Positions 47,977 to 60,470 of a stretch of DNA of 64,000 bases are shown here, piece by piece. Origin of the DNA: Hippopus hippopus (Eukaryota > Mollusca > Bivalvia > Cardiida > Cardiidae); assembly GCA_946811185.2 (NCBI GenBank), contig OX328108.1, positions 21,895,239-21,959,238 of the forward strand. The letters run 5' to 3'. The notes below the pieces were generated by a model. It saw only the letters and a program-made list of their open reading frames with translations, was not told the DNA's origin and did no database searches. Within the stretch, counting starts at the first letter, position 1; every line of letters starts with the position of its first letter. The translations under genes and the position numbers were made by a program.

Positions 47977-48306
47977 TTATTCAGAGTCGGAAGAATAATC
48001 TGAGTCGGACGCCTGCACGATTTCCACGGATTCGTTGAACAGCTCCCGGCGAAGTTCGGCAACCTGGTCAGCTTTGCAATAGGCATAATCATAATACATG
48101 TTGCGTGCTCCTTCAATGACAGCAAGTTTCAGTCGAAGGTTATAGCGGAACGATCTGTTGTTTGCACGTTTTGCCATCTTGTAGCGTTTCTGCACCTCGC
48201 CTAGACGTTGGTTCAGCAAGACGATCTGGTCGCAGGCTTTTCTAAAACGTCGTTCAGTATCACTTAAAGTGAATCGTTTGTCAAGAGCTTTCATTCTTGA
48301 AGGCAT
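47977..48306 (-). CDS. Gene 28: 109-aa orphan protein, F21/D73 type
   Basis: Full-length copy. Stem-loop at 47936-47951; TATA at 48366-48373. It shares the broken accessory hairpin and the TTAATATTATT microsatellite with gene 25. Confidence 0.73.
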   Translation of the reverse strand: MPSRMKALDKRFTLSDTERRFRKACDQIVLLNQRLGEVQKRYKMAKRANNRSFRYNLRLKLAVIEGARNMYYDYAYCKADQVAELRRELFNESVEIVQASDSDYSSDSE

Positions 48307-49694
48307 GTTGATGTTGTATCGATTTGGATAGCTAGTTGTTAATAACTTTTACGGTAGGCTCGGGCTATATATATTCTCGCATGGTCTAAGACTAATACAC
48401 TCAAAATGCCAATGTCATATTATGACACCTAAACATTGTGCCAAAATGAGTTGACACTTAGCTAATTACGCACACGACTTTAGAAGAACATTCTCGTTTG
48501 CTAATCGATTAGCCACGTGGGCATGTAAATGGATTAACAACCTTTTCTTTCACAGTTGTATCAAACCAATAAAAACTACCGTCAAACAGTTATTTATTGA
48601 TGATTTTTTTTTATCCTAAATTTTGCTGTTCTTTGCTTGCCGGTGAAATATTAAGCTTTATATATATATATTAAATTCTACATGCAAATTTTGGGCGATT
48701 GCTGTATCATATCATGTTTGCTTATGAAAAAGAAGAAATAGTTTTTCTTCAAGCACGATTTATTTCAGACTCGAGGAAAGACCGGAAAAAACTACCCGAG
48801 CAATATTCATAGTTGATATGTTCTTCAGTTACACATACTTTCATGTATTACTGAAAACAGCAGATACCGTAGGTTTCACTAAATAGACAGATTCTGTTAG
48901 AATGACATCAACCCTTTCCCAAACAATCCCGACTTTTAACAGCCCTGAGAGAGAAGACTGTAGAAAACGTTGTGGGAAGATGCGGTAACCAGCATTTTCT
49001 CCTTTTTCTACGATGTTTTCTATCTAATCAAATACAAGTTCCACCGCGTTTGATTTTGTCATTTGCAAAGGCTTTGGATACGAAGGAGTTCATAATTTTG
49101 TTGTGTGGTTAATGGATAAACGTGTAATTATTTTCCCACTTTCCAGGATATGTGAAGCTTTCGATACGAGTGTCGAGAAGTCCTATATTTTCCTGTATTT
49201 TTTGGTCTAACAGCACTACGAACTCTTTCCGGGTCGTAGTAGTCAAAAGAAGTCCAAAATAGGCAGCGAGCGCTTCGCCTTCTTATTATTATTATTATTA
49301 TTTTTTTGCCGGGGTTTGGGGGTTCAGAGATAGTGAAAGGACAGGTCCGAAATATATTTCTAGTGTTGATTTGATGATATCTTTGAAAAGTGACTGCAAC
49401 TGTTTTTATTTTTTGAGAACTATTTTGGGCATGTTTCCACAAAAGTAGCATTTCTACCATCCGGAAAGGCCTTCGTTAACAGTTTTTTTTACTAATCATA
49501 GTATACGATCTTCGTAAGAGAGGCCCCGACTTGCAGTTAATGGGTTAAATATTGTATAAAGAGGGGGGAGGAGGATTTATATTTGAAATGAGGGAAATGA
49601 GGGTTTGGGGTCATTGACAATTCTTGAAAATGGACTTTCTTTTGAATTGGTTTGGCTCTTAAAAGGGCCGTTTTGAAGAAAACGACTTGAATAA

Positions 49695-50024
49695 TTATTC
49701 AGAGTCGGAAGAATAATCTGAGTCGGACGCCTGCACGATTTCCACGGATTCGTTGAACAGCTCCCGGCGAAGTTCGGCAACCTGGTCAGCTTTGCAATAG
49801 GCATAATCATAATACATGTTGCGTGCTCCTTCAATGACAGCAAGTTTCTGTCGAAGGTTATAGCGGAACGATCTGTTGTTTGCACGTTTTGCCATCTTGT
49901 AGCGTTTCTGCACCTCGCCTAGACGTTGGTTCAGCAAGACGATCTGGTCGCAGGCTTTTCTAAAACGTCGTTCAGTATCACTTAAAGTGAATCGTTTGTC
50001 AAGAGCTTTCATTCTTGAAGGCAT
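49695..50024 (-). CDS. Gene 29: 109-aa orphan protein, Q59 type
   Basis: Carries Gln59, like gene 26 at 5,159 bp to the left. Stem-loop at 49654-49669; TATA at 50084-50091. The upstream region shares CCAAATTGAGTTG with genes 23, 24 and 26. Confidence 0.73.
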   Translation of the reverse strand: MPSRMKALDKRFTLSDTERRFRKACDQIVLLNQRLGEVQKRYKMAKRANNRSFRYNLRQKLAVIEGARNMYYDYAYCKADQVAELRRELFNESVEIVQASDSDYSSDSE

Positions 50025-51411
50025 GTTGATGTTGTATCGATTTGGATAGCTAGTTGTTAATAACTTTTACGGTAGGCTCGGGCTATATATATTCTCGCAT
50101 GGTCTAAGACTAATACACTCAAAATGCCAATGTCATATTATGACACCTAAACATTGTGCCAAATTGAGTTGACACTTAGCTAATTACGCACACGACTTTA
50201 GAACAACATCCTCGTTTGCTAATCGATTAGCCACGTGGGCATGTAAATGGATTAACAACCTTTTCTTTCACAGTTGTATCAAACCAATAAAAACTACCGT
50301 CAAACAAGTATTTATTGATGATTTTTTTTATCCTAAATTTTGCTGTTCTTTGCTTGCCTGTGAAATATTAAGCTTTATATATATATATTAAATTCTACAT
50401 GCAAATTTTGGGCGATTGCTGTATCATATCATGTTTGCTTATGAAAAAGAAGAAATAGTTTTTCTTCAAGCACGATTTATTTCAGACTCGAGGAAAGACC
50501 GGAAAAAACTACCCGAGCAATATTCATAGTTGATATGTTCTTCAGTTACACATACTTTCATGTATTACTGAAAACAGCAGATACCGTAGGTTTCACTAAA
50601 TAGACAGATTCTGTTAGAATGACATCAACCCTTTCCCAAACAATCCCGACTTTTAACAGCCCTGAGAGAGAAGACTGTAGAAAACGTTGTGGGAAGATGC
50701 GGTAACCAGCATTTTCTCCTTTTTCTACGATGTTTTCTATCTAATCAAATACAAGTTCCACCGCGTTTGATTTTGTCATTTGCAAAGGCTTTGGATACGA
50801 AGGAGTTCATAATTTTGTTGTGTGGTTAATGGATAAACGTGTAATTATTTTCCCACTTTCCAGGATATGTGAAGCTTTCGATACGAGTGTCGAGAAGTCC
50901 TATATTTTCCTGTATTTTTTGGTCTAACAGCACTACGAACTCTTTCCGGGTCGTAGTAGTCAAAAGAAGTCCAAAATAGGCAGCGAGCGCTTCGCCTTCT
51001 TATTATTATTATTATTATTTTTTTGCCGGGGTTTGGGGGTTCAGAGATAGTGAAAGGACAGGTCCGAAATATATTTCTAGTGTTGATTTGATGATATCTT
51101 TGAAAAGTGACTGCAACTGTTTTTATTTTTTGAGAACTATTTTGGGCATGTTTCCACAAAAGTAGCATTTCTACCATCCGGAAAGGCCTTCGTTAACAGT
51201 TTTTTTTACTAATCATAGTATACGATCTTCGTAAGAGAGGCCCCGACTTGCAGTTAATGGGTTAAATATTGTATAAAGAGGGGGGAGGAGGATTTATATT
51301 TGAAATGAGGGAAATGAGGGTTTGGGGTCATTGACAATTCTTGAAAATGGACTTTCTTTTGAATTGGTTTGGCTCTTAAAAGGGCCGTTTTGAAGAAAAC
51401 GACTTGAATAA

Positions 51412-51741
51412 TTATTCAGAGTCGGAAGAATAATCTGAGTCGGACGCCTGCACGATTTCCACGGATTCGTTGAACAGCTCCCGGCGAAGTTCGGCAACCT
51501 GGTCAGCTTTGCAATAGGCATAATCATAATACATGTTGCGTGCTCCTTCAATGACAGCAAGTTTCAGTCGAAGGTTATAGCGGAACGATCTGTTGTTTGC
51601 ACGTTTTGCCATCTTGTAGCGTTTCTGCACCTCGCCTAGACGTTGGTTCAGCAAGACGATCTGGTCGCAGGCTTTTCTAAAACGTCGTTCAGTATCACTT
51701 AAAGTGAATCGTTTGTCAAGAGCTTTCATTCTTGAAGGCAT
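51412..51741 (-). CDS. Gene 30: 109-aa orphan protein, F21/D73 type
   Basis: Full-length copy. Stem-loop at 51371-51386; TATA at 51801-51808. The leader has reverted to TTGCTAATAAC, unlike partner gene 27, and the upstream region has a private CATAGTTG (near 51,987). Confidence 0.73.
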   Translation of the reverse strand: MPSRMKALDKRFTLSDTERRFRKACDQIVLLNQRLGEVQKRYKMAKRANNRSFRYNLRLKLAVIEGARNMYYDYAYCKADQVAELRRELFNESVEIVQASDSDYSSDSE

Positions 51742-53129
51742 GTTGATGTTGTATCGATTTGGATAGCTAGTTGCTAATAACTTTTACGGTAGGCTCGGGC
51801 TATATATATTCTCGCATGGTCTAAGACTAATACACTCAAAATGCCAATGTCATATTATGACACCTAAACATTGTGCCAAAATGAGTTGACACTTAGCTAA
51901 TTACGCACACGACTTTAGAAGAACATTCTCGTTTGCTAATCGATTAGCCACGTGGGCATGTAAATGGATTAACAACCTTTTCTTTCATAGTTGTATCAAA
52001 CCAATAAAAACTACCGTCAAACAGTTATTTATTGATGATTTTTTTTTATCCTAAATTTTGCTGTTCTTTGCTTGCCGGTGAAATATTAAGCTTTATATAT
52101 ATATATTAAATTCTACATGGAAATTTTGGGCGATTGCTGTATCATATCATGTTTGCTTATGAAAAAGAAGAAATAGTTTTTCTTCAAGCACGATTTATTT
52201 CAGACTCGAGGAAAGACCGGAAAAAACTACCCGAGCAATATTCATAGTTGATATGTTCTTCAGTTACACATACTTTCATGTATTACTGAAAACAGCAGAT
52301 ACCGTAGGTTTCACTAAATAGACAGATTCTGTTAGAATGACATCAACCCTTTCCCAAACAATCCCGACTTTTAACAGCCCTGAGAGAGAAGACTGTAGAA
52401 AACGTTGTGGGAAGATGCGGTAACCAGCATTTTCTCCTTTTTCTACGATGTTTTCTATCTAATCAAATACAAGTTCCACCGCGTTTGATTTTGTCATTTG
52501 CAAAGGCTTTGGATACGAAGGAGTTCATAATTTTGTTGTGTGGTTAATGGATAAACGTGTAATTATTTTCCCACTTTCCAGGATATGTGAAGCTTTCGAT
52601 ACGAGTGTCGAGAAGTCCTATATTTTCCTGTATTTTTTGGTCTAACAGCACTACGAACTCTTTCCGGGTCGTAGTAGTCAAAAGAAGTCCAAAATAGGCA
52701 GCGAGCGCTTCGCCTTCTTATTATTATTATTATTATTTTTTTGCCGGGGTTTGGGGGTTCAGAGATAGTGAAAGGACAGGTCCGAAATATATTTCTAGTG
52801 TTGATTTGATGATATCTTTGAAAAGTGACTGCAACTGTTTTTATTTTTTGAGAACTATTTTGGGCATGTTTCCACAAAAGTAGCATTTCTACCATCCGGA
52901 AAGGCCTTCGTTAACAGTTTTTTTTACTAATCATAGTATACGATCTTCGTAAGAGAGGCCCCGACTTGCAGTTAATGGGTTAAATATTGTATAAAGAGGG
53001 GGGAGGAGGATTTATATTTGAAATGAGGGAAATGAGGGTTTGGGGTCATTGACAATTCTTGAAAATGGACTTTCTTTTGAATTGGTTTGGCTCTTAAAAG
53101 GGCCGTTTTGAAGAAAACGACTTGAATAA

Positions 53130-53459
53130 TTATTCAGAGTCGGAAGAATAATCTGAGTCGGACGCCTGCACGATTTCCACGGATTCGTTGAACAGCTCCC
53201 GGCGAAGTTCGGCAACCTGGTCAGCTTTGCAATAGGCATAATCATAATACATGTTGCGTGCTCCTTCAATGACAGCAAGTTTCTGTCGAAGGTTATAGCG
53301 GAACGATCTGTTGTTTGCACGTTTTGCCATCTTGTAGCGTTTCTGCACCTCGCCTAGACGTTGGTTCAGCAAGACGATCTGGTCGCAGGCTTTTCTAAAA
53401 CGTCGTTCAGTATCACTTAAAGTGAATCGTTTGTCAAGAGCTTTCATTCTTGAAGGCAT
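53130..53459 (-). CDS. Gene 31: 109-aa orphan protein, Q59 type
   Basis: Carries Gln59. Stem-loop at 53089-53104; TATA at 53519-53526. Gene 32 follows 1,717 bp away with the same residue, so the alternating pattern of the previous blocks ends here. Confidence 0.73.
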   Translation of the reverse strand: MPSRMKALDKRFTLSDTERRFRKACDQIVLLNQRLGEVQKRYKMAKRANNRSFRYNLRQKLAVIEGARNMYYDYAYCKADQVAELRRELFNESVEIVQASDSDYSSDSE

Positions 53460-54846
53460 GTTGATGTTGTATCGATTTGGATAGCTAGTTGTTAATAACT
53501 TTTACGGTAGGCTCGGGCTATATATATTCTCGCATGGTCTAAGACTAATACACTCAAAATGCCAATGTCATATTATGACACCTAAACATTGTGCCAAAAT
53601 GAGTTGACACTTAGCTAATTACGCACACGACTTTAGAACAACATCCTCGTTTGCTAATCGATTAGCCACGTGGGCATGTAAATGGATTAACAACCTTTTC
53701 TTTCACAGTTGTATCAAACCAATAAAAACTACCGTCAAACAAGTATTTATTGATGCTTTTTTTTATCCTAAATTTTGCTGTTCTTTGCTTGCCTGTGAAA
53801 TATTAAGCTTTATATATATATATTAAATTCTACATGCAAATTTTGGGCGATTGCTGTATCATATCATGTTTGCTTATGAAAAAGAAGAAATAGTTTTTCT
53901 TCAAGCACGATTTATTTCAGACTCGAGGAAAGACCGGAAAAAACTACCCGAGCAATATTCATAGTTGATATGTTCTTCAGTTACACATACTTTCATGTAT
54001 TACTGAAAACAGCAGATACCGTAGGTTTCACTAAATAGACAGATTCTGTTAGAATGACATCAACCCTTTCCCAAACAATCCCGACTTTTAACAGCCCTGA
54101 GAGAGAAGACTGTAGAAAACGTTGTGGGAAGATGCGGTAACCAGCATTTTCTCCTTTTTCTACGATGTTTTCTATCTAATCAAATACAAGTTCCACCGCG
54201 TTTGATTTTGTCATTTGCAAAGGCTTTGGATACGAAGGAGTTCATAATTTTGTTGTGTGGTTAATGGATAAACGTGTAATTATTTTCCCACTTTCCAGGA
54301 TATGTGAAGCTTTCGATACGAGTGTCGAGAAGTCCTATATTTTCCTGTATTTTTTGGTCTAACAGCACTACGAACTCTTTCCGGGTCGTAGTAGTCAAAA
54401 GAAGTCCAAAATAGGCAGCGAGCGCTTCGCCTTCTTATTATTATTATTATTATTTTTTTGCCGGGGTTTGGGGGTTCAGAGATAGTGAAAGGACAGGTCC
54501 GAAATATATTTCTAGTGTTGATTTGATGATATCTTTGAAAAGTGACTGCAACTGTTTTTATTTTTTGAGAACTATTTTGGGCATGTTTCCACAAAAGTAG
54601 CATTTCTACCATCCGGAAAGGCCTTCGTTAACAGTTTTTTTTACTAATCATAGTATACGATCTTCGTAAGAGAGGCCCCGACTTGCAGTTAATGGGTTAA
54701 ATATTGTATAAAGAGGGGGGAGGAGGATTTATATTTGAAATGAGGGAAATGAGGGTTTGGGGTCATTGACAATTCTTGAAAATGGACTTTCTTTTGAATT
54801 GGTTTGGCTCTTAAAAGGGCCGTTTTGAAGAAAACGACTTGAATAA

Positions 54847-55176
54847 TTATTCAGAGTCGGAAGAATAATCTGAGTCGGACGCCTGCACGATTTCCACGGA
54901 TTCGTTGAACAGCTCCCGGCGAAGTTCGGCAACCTGGTCAGCTTTGCAATAGGCATAATCATAATACATGTTGCGTGCTCCTTCAATGACAGCAAGTTTC
55001 TGTCGAAGGTTATAGCGGAACGATCTGTTGTTTGCACGTTTTGCCATCTTGTAGCGTTTCTGCACCTCGCCTAGACGTTGGTTCAGCAAGACGATCTGGT
55101 CGCAGGCTTTTCTAAAACGTCGTTCAGTATCACTTAAAGTGAATCGTTTGTCAAGAGCTTTCATTCTTGAAGGCAT
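54847..55176 (-). CDS. Gene 32: 109-aa orphan protein, Q59 type
   Basis: Carries Gln59 and is a near-duplicate of the gene 31 unit. Stem-loop at 54806-54821; TATA at 55236-55243. Confidence 0.73.
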   Translation of the reverse strand: MPSRMKALDKRFTLSDTERRFRKACDQIVLLNQRLGEVQKRYKMAKRANNRSFRYNLRQKLAVIEGARNMYYDYAYCKADQVAELRRELFNESVEIVQASDSDYSSDSE

Positions 55177-56563
55177 GTTGATGTTGTATCGATTTGGATA
55201 GCTAGTTGTTAATAACTTTTACGGTAGGCTCGGGCTATATATATTCTCGCATGGTCTAAGACTAATACACTCAAAATGCCAATGTCATATTATGACACCT
55301 AAACATTGTGCCAAAATGAGTTGACACTTAGCTAATTACGCACACGACTTTAGAACAACATCCTCGTTTGCTAATCGATTAGCCACGTGGGCATGTAAAT
55401 GGATTAACAACCTTTTCTTTCACAGTTGTATCAAACCAATAAAAACTACCGTCAAACAAGTATTTATTGATGATTTTTTTTATCCTAAATTTTGCTGTTC
55501 TTTGCTTGCCTGTGAAATATTAAGCTTTATATATATATATTAAATTCTACATGGAAATTTTGGGCGATTGCTGTATCATATCATGTTTGCTTATGAAAAA
55601 GAAGAAATAGTTTTTCTTCAAGCACGATTTATTTCAGACTCGAGGAAAGACCGGAAAAAACTACCCGAGCAATATTCATAGTTGATATGTTCTTCAGTTA
55701 CACATACTTTCATGTATTACTGAAAACAGCAGATACCGTAGGTTTCACTAAATAGACAGATTCTGTTAGAATGACATCAACCCTTTCCCAAACAATCCCG
55801 ACTTTTAACAGCCCTGAGAGAGAAGACTGTAGAAAACGTTGTGGGAAGATGCGGTAACCAGCATTTTCTCCTTTTTCTACGATGTTTTCTATCTAATCAA
55901 ATACAAGTTCCACCGCGTTTGATTTTGTCATTTGCAAAGGCTTTGGATACGAAGGAGTTCATAATTTTGTTGTGTGGTTAATGGATAAACGTGTAATTAT
56001 TTTCCCACTTTCCAGGATATGTGAAGCTTTCGATACGAGTGTCGAGAAGTCCTATATTTTCCTGTATTTTTTGGTCTAACAGCACTACGAACTCTTTCCG
56101 GGTCGTAGTAGTCAAAAGAAGTCCAAAATAGGCAGCGAGCGCTTCGCCTTCTTATTATTATTATTATTATTTTTTTGCCGGGGTTTGGGGGTTCAGAGAT
56201 AGTGAAAGGACAGGTCCGAAATATATTTCTAGTGTTGATTTGATGATATCTTTGAAAAGTGACTGCAACTGTTTTTATTTTTTGAGAACTATTTTGGGCA
56301 TGTTTCCACAAAAGTAGCATTTCTACCATCCGGAAAGGCCTTCGTTAACAGTTTTTTTTACTAATCATAGTATACGATCTTCGTAAGAGAGGCCCCGACT
56401 TGCAGTTAATGGGTTAAATATTGTATAAAGAGGGGGGAGGAGGATTTATATTTGAAATGAGGGAAATGAGGGTTTGGGGTCATTGACAATTCTTGAAAAT
56501 GGACTTTCTTTTGAATTGGTTTGGCTCTTAAAAGGGCCGTTTTGAAGAAAACGACTTGAATAA

Positions 56564-56893
56564 TTATTCAGAGTCGGAAGAATAATCTGAGTCGGACGCC
56601 TGCACGATTTCCACGGATTCGTTGAACAGCTCCCGGCGAAGTTCGGCAACCTGGTCAGCTTTGCAATAGGCATAATCATAATACATGTTGCGTGCTCCTT
56701 CAATGACAGCAAGTTTCAGTCGAAGGTTATAGCGGAACGATCTGTTGTTTGCACGTTTTGCCATCTTGTAGCGTTTCTGCACCTCGCCTAGACGTTGGTT
56801 CAGCAAGACGATCTGGTCGCAGGCTTTTCTAAAACGTCGTTCAGTATCACTTAAAGTGAATCGTTTGTCAAGAGCTTTCATTCTTGAAGGCAT
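56564..56893 (-). CDS. Gene 33: 109-aa orphan protein with insertion in its promoter
   Basis: The coding sequence is the common F21/D73 form. Stem-loop at 56523-56538; TATA at 56953-56960. A 112-bp insertion begins 7 bp upstream of the TATA box, so the CCAAT and both palindromes are pushed about 116 bp further away. Core promoter spacing is kept, but upstream control may be weakened. Confidence 0.73.
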   Translation of the reverse strand: MPSRMKALDKRFTLSDTERRFRKACDQIVLLNQRLGEVQKRYKMAKRANNRSFRYNLRLKLAVIEGARNMYYDYAYCKADQVAELRRELFNESVEIVQASDSDYSSDSE

Positions 56894-56967
56894 GTTGATG
56901 TTGTATCGATTTGGATAGCTAGTTGCTAATAACTTTTACGGTAGGCTCGGGCTATATATATTCTCGC

Positions 56968-57079
56968 GTAATAATCACTTACACTGTATTGATGTTTCGC
57001 CAAACTACTATATATTTTTGTCATATCCCCATGTTTGATGTATATATCACTGGGTGAATAAATGGTAATTTTGTTGTTG
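56968..57079. mobile_element. 112-bp insertion with 4-bp target-site duplication
   Basis: Unlike any other unit, this one has 112 bp of foreign sequence between two copies of TCGC (56964-56967 and 57080-57083); the empty site in other units is TTCTCGCATGG. The insert is AT-rich and ends GTGAATAAATGG, then TTTTGTTGTTG. A polyadenylation-like motif followed by a short TTG repeat is typical of the 3' tail of a non-LTR retrotransposon or SINE, here heavily 5'-truncated. The family cannot be named from so short a piece. Confidence 0.65.
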
Positions 57080-58406
57080 TCGCATGGTCTAAGACTAATA
57101 CACTCAAAATGCCAATGTCATATTATGACACCTAAACATTGTGCCAAAATGAGTTGACACTTAGCTAATTACGCACACGACTTTAGAACAACATCCTCGT
57201 TTGCTAATCGATTAGCCACGTGGGCATGTAAATGAATTAACAACCTTTTCTTTCACAGTTGTATCAAACCAATAAAAACTACCGTCAAACAATTATTTAT
57301 TGATGATTTTTTTTTATCCTAAATTTTGCTGTTCTTCGCTTGCCGGTGAAATATTAAGCTTTATATATATATATATTAAATTCTACATGCAAAGTTTGGG
57401 CGATTGCTGTTTCATACCATGTTTGCTCATGAAAAAGAAGAAATAGGTTTTCTTCAAGCACGATTTATTTCAGACTCGAGGAAAGACCGGAAAAAACTAC
57501 ACGAGCAAAATTCATAGTTGATATGTTCTTCAGTTACACATACTTTCATGTATTACTGAAAACAGCAGATACCGTAGGTTTCACTAAATAGACAGATTCT
57601 GTTAGAATGACATCAACCCTTTCCCAAACAATCCCGACTTTTAACAGCCCTGAGAGAGAAGACTGTAGAAAATGTTGTGGGAAGATGCGGTAACCAGCAT
57701 TTTCTCCTTTTTCTACGATGTTTTCTATCTAATCAAATACAAGTTCCACAATTGGGGCCGCGTTTGATTTGTCATTTGCAAAGGCTTTGGATACGAAGGA
57801 GTTCATAATTTTGTTGTGTGGTTAATGGATAAACGTGTAATTTTTTTCCCACTTTCCAGGATATGTGAAGCTTTCGATACGAGTGTCGAGAAGTCCTATA
57901 TTTTCCTATATTTTTTGGTCTAACAGCACTACGAACTCTTTCCGGGTCGTAGTAGTCAAAAGAAGTCCAATTAAAAAAAAAAAATAGACAGCGAGCGCTT
58001 CGCCTTCGTATTATTATTTTTTTTGCCGGGGTTTGGAGGTTCAGAGACAGTGAAAGAACAGGTCCGAAATATATTTCTAGTGTTGATTTGATATCTTTGG
58101 AAACTGACTGCAACTTTTTGTATTTTTTGAGAACTATTTTGTGCATGTTTCCACAAAAGTAGCATTTCAACCACCTGGAAGGGCCTTCTCTAACATTTTT
58201 TTTACTAATCATAGTATACGATCTTCGTAAGAGAGGCCCCGACTTGCAGTTAATGGGTTAAATATTGTATAAACAGGGGGGGGAGGATTTATATTTGAAA
58301 TGAGGGAAATGAGGGTTTGGGGTCATTGACAATTCTTGAAAATGGACTTTCTTTTGAATTGGTTTGGCTCTTAAAAGGGCCGTTTTGAAGAAAACGACTT
58401 GAATAA

Positions 58407-58736
58407 TTATTCAGAGTCGGAAGAATAATCTGAGTCGGACGCCTGCACGATTTCCACGGATTCGTTGAACAGCTCCCGGCGAAGTTCGGCAACCTGGTCA
58501 GCTTTGCAATAGGCATAATCATAATACATGTTGCGTGCTCCTTCAATGACAGCAAGTTTCAGTCGAAGGTTATAGCGGAACGATCTGTTGTTTGCACGTT
58601 TTGCCATCTTGTAGCGTTTCTGCACCTCGCCTAGACGTTGGTTCAGCAAGACGATCTGGTCGCAGGCTTTTCTAAAACGTCGTTCAGTATCACTTAAAGT
58701 GAATCGTTTGTCAAGAGCTTTCATTCTTGAAGGCAT
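58407..58736 (-). CDS. Gene 34: 109-aa orphan protein in a diverged unit
   Basis: The protein is the common form, unchanged, although the surrounding spacer has many substitutions, an added A-run (57,973-57,985) and a shortened microsatellite. Stem-loop at 58366-58381; TATA at 58796-58803, with a neighbouring GGATCGGGC change. Conservation of the gene against its spacer suggests selection on the protein, or conversion limited to this part. Confidence 0.74.
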   Translation of the reverse strand: MPSRMKALDKRFTLSDTERRFRKACDQIVLLNQRLGEVQKRYKMAKRANNRSFRYNLRLKLAVIEGARNMYYDYAYCKADQVAELRRELFNESVEIVQASDSDYSSDSE

Positions 58737-60140
58737 GTTGATGTTGTATCGATTTGGATAGCTAGTTGCTAATAACTTTTACGGTAGGATCGGGCTATAT
58801 ATATTCTCGCATGGTCTAAGACTAATACACTCAAAATGCCAATGTCATATTATGACACCTAAACATTGTGCCAAAATGAGTTGACACTTAGCTAATTACG
58901 CACACGACTTTAGAACAACATCCTCGTTTGCTAATCGATTAGCCACGTGGGCATGTAAATGGATTAACAACCTTTTCTTTCACAGTTGTATCAAACCAAT
59001 AAAAACTACCGTCAAACACTTATTTATTGATGATTTTTTTTTATCCTAAATTTTGCTGTTCTTTGCTTGTCGGTGAAATATTAAGCTTTATATATATATA
59101 TTAAATTCTACATGCAAAATTTCGGCGATTGCTGTTTCATATCATGTTTGCTTATGAAAAAGAAGAAATAGTTTTTCTTCAAGCACGATTTATTTCAGAC
59201 TCGAGGAAAGACCGGAAAAAACTACACGAGCAATATTCATAGTTGATATGTTCTTCAGTTACACATACTTTCATGTATTACTGAAAACAGCAGATACCGT
59301 AGGTTTCACTAAATAGACAGATTCTGTTAGAATGACATCAACCCTTTCCCAAACAATCCCGACTTTTAACAGCCCTGAGAGAGAAGACTGTAGAAAACGT
59401 TGTGGGAAGATGCGGTAACCAGCATTTTCTCCTTTTTCTACGATGTTTTCTATCTAATCAAATACAAGTTCCACAATTGGGGCTGCGTTTGATTTGTCAT
59501 TTGCAAAGGCTTTGGATACGAAGGAGTTCATAATTTTGTTGTGTGGTTAATGGATAAACGTGTAATTATTTTCCCACTTTCCAGGATATGTGAAGCTTTC
59601 GATACGAGTGTCGAGAAGTCCTATATTTTCCTGTATTTTTTGGTCTAACAGCACTACGAACTCTTTCCGGGTCGTAGTAGTCAAAAGAAATCGAATTTGA
59701 AAAAAAAAAAAAAAAATAGACAGCGAGCGCTTCGCCTTCTTACTATTTTTTTTGCTTGGGTTTGGGGGTTCAGAGATAGTGAAAGGACAGGTCCGAAATA
59801 TATTTCTAGTGTTGATTTGATAATATCTTTGGAAACTGACTGCAACTTTTTGTATTTTTTGAGAACTATATAGTGCATGATTCCTCAAAAGTAGCATTCC
59901 AACCACCCCGAAGAGTCTTCTTTAACATTTTTTTTACTAATCATAGTATACGATCTTCGTAAGAGAGGCCCCGACTTTCATTTAATGGGTTCAATATTGT
60001 ATAAAGGGGGGGGGAGGAGGATTTATATTTGAAATGAGGGAAATGAGGGTTTGGGGTCATTGACAATTCTTGAAAATGGACTTTCTTTTGAATTGGTTTG
60101 GCTCTTAAAAGGGCCGTTTTGAAGAAAACGACTTGAATAA

Positions 60141-60470
60141 TTATTCAGAGTCGGAAGAATAATCTGAGTCGGACGCCTGCACGATTTCCACGGATTCGTT
60201 GATCAGCTCCCGGCGAAGTTCGGCAACCTGGTCAGCTTTGCAATAGGCATAATCATAATACATGTTGCGTGCTCCTTCAATGACAGCAAGTTTCAGTCGA
60301 AGGTTATAGCGGAACGATCTGTTGTTTGCACGTTTTGCCATCTTGTAGCGTTTCTGCACCTCGCCTAGACGTTGGTTCAGCAAGACGATCTGGTCGCAGG
60401 CTTTTCTAAAACGTCGTTCAGTATCACTTAAAGTGAATCGTTTGTCAAGAGCTTTCATTCTTGAAGGCAT
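60141..60470 (-). CDS. Gene 35: last copy of the array, I90 variant
   Basis: The only protein change is Phe90 to Ile, at the end of the basic region. Stem-loop at 60100-60115; TATA at 60530-60537. The 3' spacer is among the most altered of the array (A-run at 59,700-59,716, GCTTGGGTTTGG, CATGATTCCTC). Beyond it only part of a further unit remains before the array ends. Confidence 0.73.
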   Translation of the reverse strand: MPSRMKALDKRFTLSDTERRFRKACDQIVLLNQRLGEVQKRYKMAKRANNRSFRYNLRLKLAVIEGARNMYYDYAYCKADQVAELRRELINESVEIVQASDSDYSSDSE

